Shown: positions 15,383-25,900, numbered from the stretch's first letter. The stretch: DNA of 64,000 bases from Pseudoxanthomonas sp. J31 (GCF_000510725.1 NZ_AZNZ01000004.1:248001-312000), one strand, 5' to 3'. Notes: a model not told the origin generated them from the letters alone. Translations and numbers: made by a program.

Positions 15383-16036
15383 ATGGCAGACGAACCCAGC
15401 AGCGGCGTCGCCGAGCTGAAGGCCGTGGTCCTGGACCTGCTGCACCCGGGAGCACGTCCGCCCCGCGACGCGCACGCCGCGCCCGAACAAGGACCCAGCC
15501 CCATGGCCGAGCACGCCAAGCACGACAGGCCGCAGCCTGCCGACACCGCCGATACCGCCACTTCCGGCAAGCCGGCCGCCTCCGGCAAGCCCTCCGGCCT
15601 GCCCGCGGCCTCCGACCGTGGCCGCCGGGATGCGGACGCGCCGGCCCGGCGCGAGGGCGGCAACCCCGGCCAGGTCGCCGGCCGTGCCGGTGGCCGCGAT
15701 GACGCCTCGCTCAACGCCAGCGACGACCGTCCGGAGGAATACGGTACCGGCGCGGATTCCCGCCGTACCGGTCCGGACGCCGACCGCGGCGACTGGCCTC
15801 CGCGGGACTGGGACGGGACGGGCGACGGCGGACGCCAGCGCACGGCCGGCAAGGAGCAAGGCCCCGGCGGCTACGAGGACCGCTCGCAGGAACTGCACGA
15901 CTACGGCCCCGGTCCCAAGGGCTCGACCGGCGAAGCCTGGCGTACCTACGAACACCACCGCGACGGCAACCCCGGCGCGGACGACCAGGGCGCTCCACGC
16001 AAGGACAAGCCGCAGGGCAGCGGCGGGAAGAAGTAG
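15383..16036 (+). CDS. Disordered hydrophilic protein of unknown function
   Basis: 217 residues dominated by Gly, Asp, Arg, Pro, Ala and Lys, with no Cys, Phe or Ile. Only the first 20 residues (VAELKAVVLDLLHPG) look able to form a helix; the rest should be unstructured. The last third carries motifs such as GPGGYEDRSQELHDYGPGP, recalling small stress-induced or desiccation-related hydrophilic proteins. I know no family with a defined function. Alternative starts exist at an upstream ATG near 15359 and at an internal ATG near 15502 (MAEHAKHD), the latter giving 178 residues. The gene follows the kinase/receiver pair and closes the stress block. Confidence 0.6.
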   Translation: MADEPSSGVAELKAVVLDLLHPGARPPRDAHAAPEQGPSPMAEHAKHDRPQPADTADTATSGKPAASGKPSGLPAASDRGRRDADAPARREGGNPGQVAGRAGGRDDASLNASDDRPEEYGTGADSRRTGPDADRGDWPPRDWDGTGDGGRQRTAGKEQGPGGYEDRSQELHDYGPGPKGSTGEAWRTYEHHRDGNPGADDQGAPRKDKPQGSGGKK

Positions 16037-16529
16037 GGAAGGTTGCCGGCAGGCGGTGCTGGCGGGAATAAAGCCGGGTCACGACGAGCCTTCCGGGCGT
16101 CCATGCCGTCATCGGTGCGCTTGGCACCCGGGTGGCGGCATCCGGCGTGCGCGGCTGGGGAGGCCGCGCGGATCTCCATCCTCGGTCCTTCATGGACCGA
16201 GACCAGCTGGCCGCCGAAAGGGGATTTGGGCGGTGTGCAGGGGATTGGCGCCCGGGGGGAATGTCCAGGGCACCTGCAGGCTGGCGCCGGGAATTATGTG
16301 AAAGAACGCCGGCGGGCGCTGTCAGGAAACTCCTGAAAATGTCAGGAAAAACCCGACACGCGCCGCGGGATCCAGTGTTCCATGCGGCGTTACGCGGCTC
16401 CGGTGGCACGCAGGCGCGCAGGGCGTCGTCGGTCCGATGATGCCAGCGGCGTGGCATTGCGCAATGCGCCATGCGCCAAACCGCGACCACGGTGGCGGCA
16501 TCCGGCCGCCCGGCCGGCGGGCGCGCAGG
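16037..16529. other. Intergenic region with hairpin and TCAGGA repeats, no convincing gene
   Basis: About 490 bases without a credible coding frame; the open frames present have no codon-like structure or start signals. It contains a perfect 8-bp stem with a 5-base loop at 16181-16201 (CTCGGTCC/GGACCGAG) and a cluster of TCAGGA elements at 16320-16349. The hairpin lacks a T-run and could be a small RNA element or a remnant terminator; I cannot tell. Confidence 0.5.
16320..16349. repeat. TCAGGA inverted and direct repeats
   Basis: The decamer TGTCAGGAAA occurs at 16320-16329 and 16340-16349, exactly 20 bases apart. Within the first copy TCAGGA pairs with TCCTGA (16331-16336) across three bases as a perfect inverted repeat. 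Spacing of about two helical turns is typical of regulator binding sites. The nearest downstream gene in either direction is tRNA-Ile2. Confidence 0.4.
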
Positions 16530-16605
<76 letters not shown>

Positions 16606-16668
16606 CCGCGGGGGCGACAGTGTAGTGGATGGCCGCGGCGCGGCGCAGGCCCGGGGAGCACGCGGCAC

Positions 16669-16702
16669 AAAAAACGAAGGCCCCGCGCGGGCGGGGCCTT
16701 CG
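16669..16702 (-). terminator. Rho-independent terminator of rpoD
   Basis: An 11-bp perfect stem (CGAAGGCCCCG/CGGGGCCTTCG) with a six-base loop, followed on the minus strand by a run of six T. It lies 25 bases after the rpoD stop codon and is the clearest intrinsic terminator in the window. Confidence 0.9.
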
Positions 16703-16726
16703 TCGTCGCGGTGGCGGGCGCCGGGA

Positions 16727-18583
<1,857 letters not shown>

Positions 18584-18627
18584 GTGCGGCGCCACCGGTC
18601 TCTGGGAAGGGGTGAAGTGAACCTAGC

Positions 18628-18636
18628 ATTATAACA
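18628..18636 (-). promoter_or_regulatory. Extended -10 promoter of rpoD
   Basis: The minus strand reads TGTTATAAT, a perfect TATAAT hexamer with the TGn extension, 45 bases before the rpoD start codon in an AT-richer patch. The -35 position (about 18651-18656, GGGGCA) is poor, consistent with an extended -10 promoter. It would let rpoD be transcribed independently of dtd. Confidence 0.75.
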
Positions 18637-18703
18637 GGCCGGTGGGTCCATGCCCCTTCCGGCCTTTCACATCAACGACTTAAGCCACCGACCGTTCAGC
18701 CGC

Positions 18704-19144
18704 TCAGGCCTGCAGGAGGAAGGTGACAGGCCCGTCGTTGACCAGGCTCACCACCATATGGGCCCCGAAGCGGCCGGTTTCCACCCTGCCGGGGATCTGC
18801 CGGTCGCATGCCGCCACCAGCTGGTTGAACACGCGTTCAGCCTCCGCCGGCGCGGCCGCGGTGCTGAAGCTGGGACGCATGCCCGAGCGCGTGTCGGCGG
18901 CCAGGGTGAACTGGCTCACCAGCAGCAGGCCGCCGCCGGTATCGAGCAGCGAGCGGTTCATCTTGCCGGCATCGTCGGCGAATACGCGGTATCCGAGCAG
19001 CCGCTGCGCCATCCGCGCCACCTCCGCCTCTCCGTCCCCCGGCTGCACCCCCACCAGGGCCAGCAGGCCCGGCCCGGTCTGGCCGACCACCTCCCCTTCG
19101 ACCTCCACCGAGGCACGGGTGACGCGCTGGATCAGGGCAAGCAT
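18704..19144 (-). CDS. dtd: D-aminoacyl-tRNA deacylase
   Basis: Cytoplasmic proofreading enzyme that removes D-amino acids (and glycine from tRNA-Ala) from mischarged tRNAs. The 146-residue length matches the family. The N-terminus [15 protein letters not shown] is characteristic. The two cross-subunit active-site motifs are present as LLVSQFTL (SQxT type) and a VNDGPVTF segment corresponding to NxGPVT near the C-terminus. A longer in-frame extension to 19207 exists but lacks similarity, so the ATG at 19144 was taken. It lies upstream of rpoD on the same strand, 120 bases away, and divergent from the acyltransferase gene. Confidence 0.95.
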   Translation of the reverse strand: MLALIQRVTRASVEVEGEVVGQTGPGLLALVGVQPGDGEAEVARMAQRLLGYRVFADDAGKMNRSLLDTGGGLLLVSQFTLAADTRSGMRPSFSTAAAPAEAERVFNQLVAACDRQIPGRVETGRFGAHMVVSLVNDGPVTFLLQA

Positions 19145-19249
19145 GCGGGGCGGTTCTCCTGCAGGACGGGGACACCCAAGCATCGGGCCTGGGCGCGCCG
19201 CTGTCACCCGCCGCCGCGGCCGCCGCGGCCGACCCGCTAGACTTGGCGG

Positions 19250-20155
19250 ATGTCAGCGCAACGCCGTGCCCGCTTCCTGTACGCCCTCGCCTCGCTCGTG
19301 GGCAGGCTCCCGTGGCCCGTCCTGTACCGCCTTGGCGACCTGGTGGCCGCGTTCTGGCGCTGGCGCGACGTGCGCGAGAGCCGGGTCACCCGGCGCAACC
19401 TGGAGCTGGCCTTCCCGGACTGGGCGCCAGCCCGGCGCGAGGAGCTTTACCGCCAGGTGCTGCGCACCACCGCGCGCCAGGCGCTGGAGACGCTCAAGCT
19501 GTGGACCCGCCCGCCGGAGGAGAACCTGCGGCTGTTGCGCGCCCGCCACGGCGAGGCGCTGTACGACGCGGCGCTGGCCTCCGGCCGCGGCGTGATCGTG
19601 GCCGCACCGCACTTCGGCAACTGGGAGCTGCTGAACCAGTGGCTGGCTTCGCGCGGGCGCATCGCGGTGGTCTACCGGCCGCCGGAGTCGGCCACCGGCG
19701 ACGCCTTCCTGCAGCTGGTGCGCGGGGTCGACAACGTGCAGCAGGTACGCGCCGAGGGCCCGGCCGTGCGCCAGCTGTGGAAGGTGCTCAAGGAAGGCGG
19801 CGCGGTCGGCATCCTGCCCGACCAGCAGCCCAAGGCCGGCGACGGCGAGTTCGCCCCGTTCTTCGGCAAGCAGGCGCTGACCATGACCCTGCTCTCGCGC
19901 CTGGCCGAGCGTACCGGCGCGACCGTGCTGCTGGCCTGGTGCGAGCGGGTTGGCGACGGCCCGCAGTTCGAGCTGCACGTGGAGCCGGCGCCGGCGGCGA
20001 TCGGCGACCCGGACCCGGGCGTCGCGGTGGCCTGCCTCAACGCCGAGGTCGAGCGCATCGCCCGGCGCGCGCTGGCGCAGTACCAGTGGACCTACAAGCG
20101 CTACACCCTGCGTCCGCCCGGCAGCGGCGAGGCCAATCCGTACGAGCGGCGCTGA
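19250..20155 (+). CDS. LpxL/HtrB-type lysophospholipid acyltransferase family protein
   Basis: A 301-residue inner-membrane-associated acyltransferase of the lipid A biosynthesis lauroyl/myristoyl transferase family. An N-terminal hydrophobic segment ([21 protein letters not shown]) anchors it. The catalytic H-x4-E motif is present as [13 protein letters not shown] (about residue 125), followed by the substrate-binding stretch VYRPPES and the [16 protein letters not shown] block. It would transfer a secondary acyl chain to Kdo-lipid A precursors at the cytoplasmic face. Which LpxL or LpxM paralogue it is cannot be settled here. It is followed by two PH-domain membrane proteins on the same strand and envelope glycosyltransferases beyond. 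Confidence 0.92.
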   Translation: MSAQRRARFLYALASLVGRLPWPVLYRLGDLVAAFWRWRDVRESRVTRRNLELAFPDWAPARREELYRQVLRTTARQALETLKLWTRPPEENLRLLRARHGEALYDAALASGRGVIVAAPHFGNWELLNQWLASRGRIAVVYRPPESATGDAFLQLVRGVDNVQQVRAEGPAVRQLWKVLKEGGAVGILPDQQPKAGDGEFAPFFGKQALTMTLLSRLAERTGATVLLAWCERVGDGPQFELHVEPAPAAIGDPDPGVAVACLNAEVERIARRALAQYQWTYKRYTLRPPGSGEANPYERR

Positions 20156-20224
20156 GCCGCGCCGGCTGCCGCCGCCGGCCGCGAGCGCTTACGATCGGCT
20201 TCCGAAGCACGGACGGAGCCGAAC

Positions 20225-20740
20225 TTGAGCGACTCGCCGCACCCCGCCCTTCCGCCCGCGTCGCCGGCCCTGCCGGCCGCCGACTGGCAGCCGCTGCCGC
20301 GCCGCGGTGCCTTGCTGTACGCCGGCGGCACCGGCCTGGCCTTCGCCGCCGCCGGCAGCGGCCTGGGCGTGCTCGCCAGCCAGGTGCTGCCGCTGCCGCC
20401 CGCGGCCACGCTGGCGATCGTGGTCGCGGCCATGCTCGCCCTGGGCCTGCTGTTCGGGGTGGTCCGCCACCGCCGCATCGCCTGGAAGCTGGACGAGGAC
20501 GGTTTCGCCGCCCGCCGCGGCGGGCTGTGGCGGACCGAGACCCTGGTCCCGGTGTCGCGGGTCCAGCACCTGGACCTGGAGCGCGGCCCGCTGGAGCGGC
20601 GGCTGGGACTGGCCACCCTGGTGGTGCACACCGCCGGCACCCGCATGGCCGCGGTGAAACTGCCCCTGCTGGCGGCCGCCGACGCCGAAGTGCTGCGCGA
20701 TCACCTGGCCCGCCAGACCGAAACCGACGACGCGCTGTGA
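20225..20740 (+). CDS. PH-domain membrane protein (YdbS-like)
   Basis: 171 residues with two N-terminal hydrophobic helices (LLYAGGTGLAFAAAGSGLGV and LAIVVAAMLALGLLFGVV) followed by a bacterial pleckstrin-homology-like (bPH2, DUF304) domain. The family signature appears as RRGGLWRTETLVPVSRVQHLDLERGPLERRLGL. It begins with a TTG codon, and the stop overlaps the GTG start of the next gene (GTGA). YdbS/YdbT-type pairs are conserved in many bacteria; roles in envelope homeostasis have been suggested but the function is not defined. Confidence 0.85.
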   Translation: MSDSPHPALPPASPALPAADWQPLPRRGALLYAGGTGLAFAAAGSGLGVLASQVLPLPPAATLAIVVAAMLALGLLFGVVRHRRIAWKLDEDGFAARRGGLWRTETLVPVSRVQHLDLERGPLERRLGLATLVVHTAGTRMAAVKLPLLAAADAEVLRDHLARQTETDDAL

Positions 20741-22239
20741 GCCACGGCGACGCCAGCCTGCCCCCCGAACACCGGCTCCACCCCTGGTCGTGGCTGTTCG
20801 TGCTGCTGCAGCAGCTGCGCCAGTTCGTGGTGCCGCTGCTGGCGCTGCTGGTCGCCGGTCGCCGCGACACCGGGCCGTGGGAATACGCCGGGTATGCCTC
20901 GTTCATCGGCGTGGCGGTACTGGTCGCGATCTCGATCCTGCAGTACTTCACCTACCGCTACCGGATCGGGCGCGACGGCATCAGCGTGCGCACCGGCCTG
21001 CTGCGGCGGGACCTGCGCCAGATCCCGTACGCGCGGATCCACAACGTGGTGCTGCACCAGGGACTGCTGCACCGGTTGTTCGGCGTGGCCGAGGTGCGCC
21101 TGGAGGCGGCCGGCGGACAGAAGCCGGAAGCGCAGATGCGCGTGCTTGGCCTGGACCGGGCGCTGGAGCTGGAGCAGGCGGTGCGCGACCGCGGCGCGGC
21201 CCCGTTGCCGGCCGAGGCCACGGCACCGGCCCGGTGCGATCCGCCGCTGCTGGCCCTGTCCACCGCCGAGGTGGTCCGCCTGGGCCTGGTTTCCAACCGC
21301 GGCATGATCGTGTTCGCCGCCGGCCTCGGCCTGGTGTGGCAGGTGTTCCCCGAGAAGGCCGTTGCAGGCCTGCTGCAGGACTGGTTCCGCGGCGCGATGG
21401 GCTACGCCGGGGCGCTGCACCTGGGCTGGCTGGCGATGGCTGCCGGCGTCCTCGCCTTCGCGGCGGCGTTCGTGCTGGTGCTGCGCCTGCTGTCGGTGGT
21501 CCTGGCCCTGGTCCAGTACCACGGCTTCCGCCTGGTCGAGCACCAGGGCCGGTTGACCGTGGAGCGCGGCCTGCTGGCGCGCGTGCGCACCAGCGTGGCG
21601 CCACGCCGGATCCAGGCCTGGCACCTGGAGGAAACCCTGCTGCACCGCTGGTTCGGCCGCCGCTCCCTGCGCATCGACACCGCGGTGGGCGGCCAGGAAA
21701 ACGACCCGCGCAGGCTGCGCGAGCTGGCGCCGATCGCCCCGCCGGAAACCTGCGACGCACTGCTGCGGTACCTGGTCCCGCAACTGCAGTGGCCGCCGCA
21801 GTGGAAGCCGCTGCCGCGACGCGCCTGGTGGCGGCTGTTCGCCGCCAACGTGCCGTGGAACCTGCTGCTGGCCGCGGTGCTGTGCTGGCACTTCGGCGCC
21901 TGGGGCCTGCTGGTGCTGGCCTGGCTGCCGTGGTCGGCGTACGCCGCGCGGCGCCAGGCCGGATGGATGGGCTACGCGGTGGACGCGCGCCTGGTCGCGG
22001 TGCGCGGCGGCTGGTGGTCGCGCTGGTGGCGCATGGCCGAGGTCGACAAGATCCAGGCCCTGCGCCTGCAGCGCTCGCCGCTGGACCGCTGGCTGGGCAC
22101 GGCCAGCCTGCTGCTGGACACCGCCGGCGCCGGGGCGATGGCGCCGCCGCTGCGGATCCGCTTCCTGCCGGAGGCCGAGGCACGCGCGCTGCAGGCGCGG
22201 CTGGCGCGGATGCTGGCCGCGCGCCGCCTGCGCTGGTGA
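20737..22239 (+). CDS. PH-domain membrane protein (YdbT-like)
   Basis: 500 residues; larger partner of the preceding bPH2 protein. Three PH-like units are visible, each with the pattern of a glycine-containing strand, V-R-x-G-L and R-I-x-x-V/W. They read GISVRTGLLRRDLRQIPYARIHNV (about residue 80), LTVERGLLARVRTSVAPRRIQAW (about 270) and AVRGGWWSRWWRMAEVDKIQAL (about 425). Pairs of hydrophobic helices separate them, so the protein is membrane-embedded. The GTG start overlaps the upstream stop, ensuring coupled synthesis of the pair. The motif triplication matches YdbT-type proteins. Confidence 0.85.
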   Translation: MSHGDASLPPEHRLHPWSWLFVLLQQLRQFVVPLLALLVAGRRDTGPWEYAGYASFIGVAVLVAISILQYFTYRYRIGRDGISVRTGLLRRDLRQIPYARIHNVVLHQGLLHRLFGVAEVRLEAAGGQKPEAQMRVLGLDRALELEQAVRDRGAAPLPAEATAPARCDPPLLALSTAEVVRLGLVSNRGMIVFAAGLGLVWQVFPEKAVAGLLQDWFRGAMGYAGALHLGWLAMAAGVLAFAAAFVLVLRLLSVVLALVQYHGFRLVEHQGRLTVERGLLARVRTSVAPRRIQAWHLEETLLHRWFGRRSLRIDTAVGGQENDPRRLRELAPIAPPETCDALLRYLVPQLQWPPQWKPLPRRAWWRLFAANVPWNLLLAAVLCWHFGAWGLLVLAWLPWSAYAARRQAGWMGYAVDARLVAVRGGWWSRWWRMAEVDKIQALRLQRSPLDRWLGTASLLLDTAGAGAMAPPLRIRFLPEAEARALQARLARMLAARRLRW

Positions 22240-22252
22240 GCGCGGCCGCGGG

Positions 22253-23302
22253 TCAGAAACCCCAGTAACCCAGCTCGCGGCGGATCTGCAGCGCGCGCCA
22301 GCGCGCGGCCAGCGGCTTGCGCGCCAGGGTGTGCAGCCCGGCCTGCAGCAGCGCTTCGGTGGCGTCGATCACCCGCTCCGAGGAACGGCCGTCGCGCCAG
22401 GGATGGATCGCGTCGGCGTAGGCCGCGATCGCCTCGCGCAGCGCCGGCTCCGGCGCGAACGCGCGCGCCAGCATCGCTGGCAGCGCGGCCGGGTCGTCGA
22501 AGTCGATCATGTGCGGCTTGGGCGCGCGGTTGCGGAAGGTCACCACCGGCTTGTGCTGGACCACGAACTCGGACACCACCGAGGTGGTGTCGGCCAGAAG
22601 CACGTCGGCGGCCCGCTGCGCGGTGACCAGCTGCTCGGGCTCGACGAAGGCGGCATTGGCGCCGGCCAGGGCGCGGTAGCGCTCGAACAGCTCCGGCGCG
22701 CACTTGGGATGCAGGGTCAGCAGCCAGTAGCGACCGCCCTCGGCGACCTGGGCGGCGATCGCCTCGTACAGGTGCGGGGCCGCGCTCAGGCGCTCGGTGA
22801 AGGTGGAGGCGAACATCACCACCGGACGGCCGCCGGCCGGCGCGCGCAGGGCCGCGGCGGCGGCGCCATCGTCGCGGAACAGCGGATCGAGCTTGGGCCA
22901 GCCGGTCTCGGCCACGGCGAAATGGCGCAGCCGCGCGGCCAGCGCCTGGAACGGGGCGGTGGTCGCCGGGCCCTGGGTGCAGTACAGGTCGAACAGGCCG
23001 CGTACCCGGAAGTGGCCGCGGCCGTCGGCGCGCTTCTCCACGTTGAAGCCGTGGAACAGCTGCACCTTGGCCCCGGCCACGAAGGTCGGGACCTCGTTGG
23101 AGGCGCTGAACACCGCCCGCGGCCGCAGCCGCGCCGCGCCGCGCGCGTCCACCGCGCGCACCGGCGCCGGCAGGCGCAGGCCGGACGCGCCGCCGGCCAG
23201 CAGCGCGTGGACCGCATGGCCGCGGGCGTGCAAGGCGTCGGCCAGCGGTTGCAGAATGGGCAACCCGTAGCGTTCGGTCGCAAACAGCAGGTAGTCCGCC
23301 AT
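22253..23302 (-). CDS. CDP-glycerol glycerophosphotransferase-family (TagB/TagF-like) transferase
   Basis: 349 residues with a GT-B-like organisation. The C-terminal half has the CDP-glycerol glycerophosphotransferase landmarks: HGFNVEKR, an FASTFTERLS loop, LLTLHPKC, and the nucleotide/polyol-phosphate binding stretch LLADTTSVVSEFVVQHKPVVTF. In Gram-positive bacteria these enzymes build teichoic acids. In Gram-negative bacteria they act in capsule or LPS phosphopolyol or Kdo-related modification, and no specific product can be named here. The gene is divergent from a family 2 glycosyltransferase with only 43 bases between them and close to an LpxL homologue, suggesting lipopolysaccharide decoration. 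Confidence 0.82.
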   Translation of the reverse strand: MADYLLFATERYGLPILQPLADALHARGHAVHALLAGGASGLRLPAPVRAVDARGAARLRPRAVFSASNEVPTFVAGAKVQLFHGFNVEKRADGRGHFRVRGLFDLYCTQGPATTAPFQALAARLRHFAVAETGWPKLDPLFRDDGAAAAALRAPAGGRPVVMFASTFTERLSAAPHLYEAIAAQVAEGGRYWLLTLHPKCAPELFERYRALAGANAAFVEPEQLVTAQRAADVLLADTTSVVSEFVVQHKPVVTFRNRAPKPHMIDFDDPAALPAMLARAFAPEPALREAIAAYADAIHPWRDGRSSERVIDATEALLQAGLHTLARKPLAARWRALQIRRELGYWGF

Positions 23303-23345
23303 CAATACTCCAGCCTCCCAGCCGGACCCCTCGCAAGGCGGCACC

Positions 23346-24122
23346 GTGCCGCTGTCGGCGTGCATTATCGCGTTCAACGAGGCGGCCCGCATCGGCGACT
23401 GCCTGGCCTCGCTGGCGTTCTGCGACGAGATCGTGGTGGTGGATTCCGGCTCCACCGACGGCACGGTGCAGCTGTGCGAGGCCGCTGGCGCGCGCGTGCT
23501 GCAGCGGCCGTTCGACGGCTTCCGCAGCCAGAAGCAGTTCGCGGTGGAGCAGGCCCGCCATGACTGGGTGCTGTGCCTGGACGCGGACGAGCGGGTCAGC
23601 CCGGAGCTGCGCGAATCGATCCTGGCCGCGCGCGCGACCGGCTTCGCCGGCGCGGCCGGCTACCGCTTCCCGCGGCTGTCGGACTACTTCGGCCGCTTCC
23701 TGCGCCACGGCAACGCCTACCCGGACCGGGTGCTGCGCCTGTTCGACCGCCGCCGCGGCGGCTGGCGCGGCCAGCGCGAGATCCACGAGGCCGCAAGCGT
23801 CGACGGCCCGGTGCGCACCCTGCGCGGCGACCTCATCCACTATCCCTACCGCTCGCTGGAGCAGCAGCTGGCCAAGACCCAGCGCTACGCAAGGATGATG
23901 GCCGAGCACGAGTTCGCGCGCGGCAAGCGCGCGTCCTGGACCAAGCTGGTGCTGTCCCCGGCGTGGCGCTTCTGGCGCGGCTACGTGCTGCGCGCCGGCT
24001 TCCTCGACGGCTGGCGCGGCCTGGTCTACGCCTACGTGCGCGCCAACTACGTGCGGCAGAAGGCGATCATGCTGTGGCTGCTGCAGCACGGACAGCCGGT
24101 GGCCGATCCGCCGCGCGAGTGA
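23346..24122 (+). CDS. Family 2 glycosyltransferase (WaaE/KdtX type)
   Basis: 258 residues. A GT-A fold begins PLSACIIAFNEAARIGDCL. The nucleotide-sugar binding region includes VVVDSGSTDGT, and the metal-binding D-x-D equivalent is LCLDADERVSPEL. The C-terminal region (YPYRSLEQQLAKTQRYARMMA, then GYVLRAGFLDGWRG) is typical of the WaaE/KdtX group, which adds glucose or related sugars to the LPS inner core. The GTG at 23346 is the only reasonable start. Sugar donor and acceptor are not determined. Confidence 0.88.
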   Translation: MPLSACIIAFNEAARIGDCLASLAFCDEIVVVDSGSTDGTVQLCEAAGARVLQRPFDGFRSQKQFAVEQARHDWVLCLDADERVSPELRESILAARATGFAGAAGYRFPRLSDYFGRFLRHGNAYPDRVLRLFDRRRGGWRGQREIHEAASVDGPVRTLRGDLIHYPYRSLEQQLAKTQRYARMMAEHEFARGKRASWTKLVLSPAWRFWRGYVLRAGFLDGWRGLVYAYVRANYVRQKAIMLWLLQHGQPVADPPRE

Positions 24123-24125
24123 CTC

Positions 24126-24147
24126 CCCTCTCCCTGCGGAAAGAGGG
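24126..24147. repeat. Hairpin between converging genes
   Basis: CCCTCT/AGAGGG, a six-bp stem within a C/G-rich stretch resembling the CCCCTCTCCC-type intergenic repeats frequent in xanthomonads. It lies between the converging glycosyltransferase and EF-hand genes and could serve as a transcription-end signal. Weak evidence. Confidence 0.35.
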
Positions 24148-24190
24148 CGTGGGGTGGAGGGCCCGTGCCGCTTTGGGCGGTAGAGGGGGG

Positions 24191-24565
24191 TCAGCGCGGC
24201 GGCGCGGCCAGCTCGCGTGCGTCGAGGTAGCCGTCGCCGTTGGCATCCTGGCGCGCGAAGCGCTCGGCCAGGCGGCGGCGGTGTTCCTCCAGGCTGATCG
24301 GCCGGCCCTTGCCGCCGGGCTGCTCGGCCGGGGAGAGCACGCCGTCGCCGTCGCGGTCCATGCGCTCGAAGGCATAGCCCATCCAGGCCACGTACTCCTC
24401 CTGCGAGACCCGGCCGTCGCCATCGCTGTCCATGCGCGCCAGGTACTCGGAGGTACGCTCGACCTGGGCGCCGGCCGCGCCGGCGAAGGCCAGCAGCGCC
24501 CATGGCAACAGGCCCGGGCGGGTACGCCCGGGCCTGCGGCAGGCAAGGCGCGACGGGCGCTGCAT
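24191..24565 (-). CDS. Exported EF-hand protein
   Basis: 124 residues. An N-terminal signal-like segment (LLPWALLAFAGAAGAQ) predicts export. Three canonical calcium-binding loops follow: DSDGDGRVSQEE (about residue 46), DRDGDGVLSPAE (about 68) and DANGDGYLDARE (about 106). Its ATG overlaps the desaturase stop (TGATG), so translation is coupled. A calcium sensor or buffer in the periplasm is the natural reading; its relation to the desaturase is unknown. The arginine-rich region before the hydrophobic core makes the exact signal peptide boundaries unclear. Confidence 0.82.
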   Translation of the reverse strand: MQRPSRLACRRPGRTRPGLLPWALLAFAGAAGAQVERTSEYLARMDSDGDGRVSQEEYVAWMGYAFERMDRDGDGVLSPAEQPGGKGRPISLEEHRRRLAERFARQDANGDGYLDARELAAPPR

Positions 24566-25764
24566 CAATGCGCCAGGGCGTAGCCCTTCAGCCGCATCGA
24601 ATACTCCTGCAGCGCGCGGATGCCGGAGGCCTCGGCCTCCTGGCACCAGGCCTGCAGCTGGCGCAGGCGCTCGGCGGCGTCGTTGCTGCGCGCTTCCAGC
24701 ACCTCGGCCAGGCGCGCGCGGTATTCGACCAGGGCCTTGATCCGCGGGCGCTGCTGCACCCACTGCTGCAGCTGCTCGCGGGCGTCGGGCTTGAGCCAGC
24801 GGCCATCGTCGACCAGGCCGCGACGCATGCGCCGCGGCAGCAGCTCGCGCATGCGCGCGCCGGCGGCGGCGGCTTCCTCGCGCAGGGCCGGCATCAGCAC
24901 GTTGCGGCGGTAGTCGGTCATGGCCTGGAAGCGGTGCGACAGCAGCGCGCGCAGGGTCTCGGTGTCCGGCACGGCGATGTTGGGGCGGATGTCCAGGCTC
25001 GGCGCGACGCGCAGCACCTTGGCCAGGCCCAGCTTCTCCAGGCCCTTGATCGCGGCCCAGCCGATGTCGAATTCCCAGCGGCGCATCGAGAAGCGCGCCG
25101 AGGACGGGAAGGCGTGGTGGTTGTTGTGCAGCTCCTCGCCGCCGATCCAGAACGCCCACGGGGTGAGGTTGGTCGAGGTGTCGGAGGATTCGAAGTTGCG
25201 ATAGCCCCACCAGTGGCCCAGGCCGTTGACCACGCCGGCGGCCCAGAACGGGATCCAGGCCATCTGGATCGCCCACATGGCGATGCCCGGCAGGCCGAAC
25301 AGGGTGAAGTTCACCAGCAGCAGCAGGGTCGGGCCGAGGTTGGCGTGCGGGGTGTACAGGTGGCGCTCGATCCAGTCGTCCGGCGCGCCCTTGCCGTACT
25401 GCTCGATGCTGGCGCGGTCACGGCGGGCCTCGCGGTACAGCTCCACGCCCTCCCAGAACACCTTGCCGATGCCGCGGGTCTGCGGGCTGTGCGGGTCTTC
25501 CTCGGTCTCGACCTTGGCGTGGTGCTTGCGATGGATGGCCACCCACTCGCGGGTGATCATCGAGGTGGTCAGCCAGGTCCAGAAGCGGAAGAAATGGGCG
25601 ATGGCGGGATGGAAGTCCACGCCGCGGTGGGCCTGGCTGCGGTGCAGGTAAAGGGTGACGGAGAAGATCGTCAGCTGGGTGAAGACCAGCAGCACGGCCA
25701 GCAGGCCAAGCCAGCCGAGGCCGACAACGCCGGAAGTGAGGAACTGGATAACGGAATCGGACAT
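24565..25764 (-). CDS. Membrane fatty-acid desaturase (delta-9 type)
   Basis: A 399-residue integral membrane di-iron desaturase. The three histidine boxes are clear: HRSQAHR (about residue 41), HRKHHAK (about 78) and HNNHHAF (about 213). Hydrophobic pairs flank them (LGLLAVLLVFTQLTIFSVTL and LGPTLLLLVNFTLFGLPGIAMW). The family introduces a cis double bond into saturated acyl chains to adjust membrane fluidity. The C-terminal 150 residues form a long charged, probably helical extension beyond the catalytic core (LREEAAAAGARMRELLPRRM onward), present in some proteobacterial homologues. Start MSDSVIQFL was chosen over longer frames. Confidence 0.92.
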   Translation of the reverse strand: MSDSVIQFLTSGVVGLGWLGLLAVLLVFTQLTIFSVTLYLHRSQAHRGVDFHPAIAHFFRFWTWLTTSMITREWVAIHRKHHAKVETEEDPHSPQTRGIGKVFWEGVELYREARRDRASIEQYGKGAPDDWIERHLYTPHANLGPTLLLLVNFTLFGLPGIAMWAIQMAWIPFWAAGVVNGLGHWWGYRNFESSDTSTNLTPWAFWIGGEELHNNHHAFPSSARFSMRRWEFDIGWAAIKGLEKLGLAKVLRVAPSLDIRPNIAVPDTETLRALLSHRFQAMTDYRRNVLMPALREEAAAAGARMRELLPRRMRRGLVDDGRWLKPDAREQLQQWVQQRPRIKALVEYRARLAEVLEARSNDAAERLRQLQAWCQEAEASGIRALQEYSMRLKGYALAH

Positions 25765-25900
25765 CGCCGGTGGGACTCGCGGTAGCGGAACGGACCGGAC
25801 CAGGGTCCGGCCGGGACATGATGGGCCCTCCTCCGGCAAACTTCATCCTGCACCGCACGGTCCGCGTCCTGGCGGCTGCTGCCGTTCAGGAAACATCGAC

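Noticed and set aside
19243-20736. Extension of the second PH-domain frame upstream across the acyltransferase gene
   Set aside because: It is a shadow of the acyltransferase and first PH-domain gene; the real start is the GTG at 20737.
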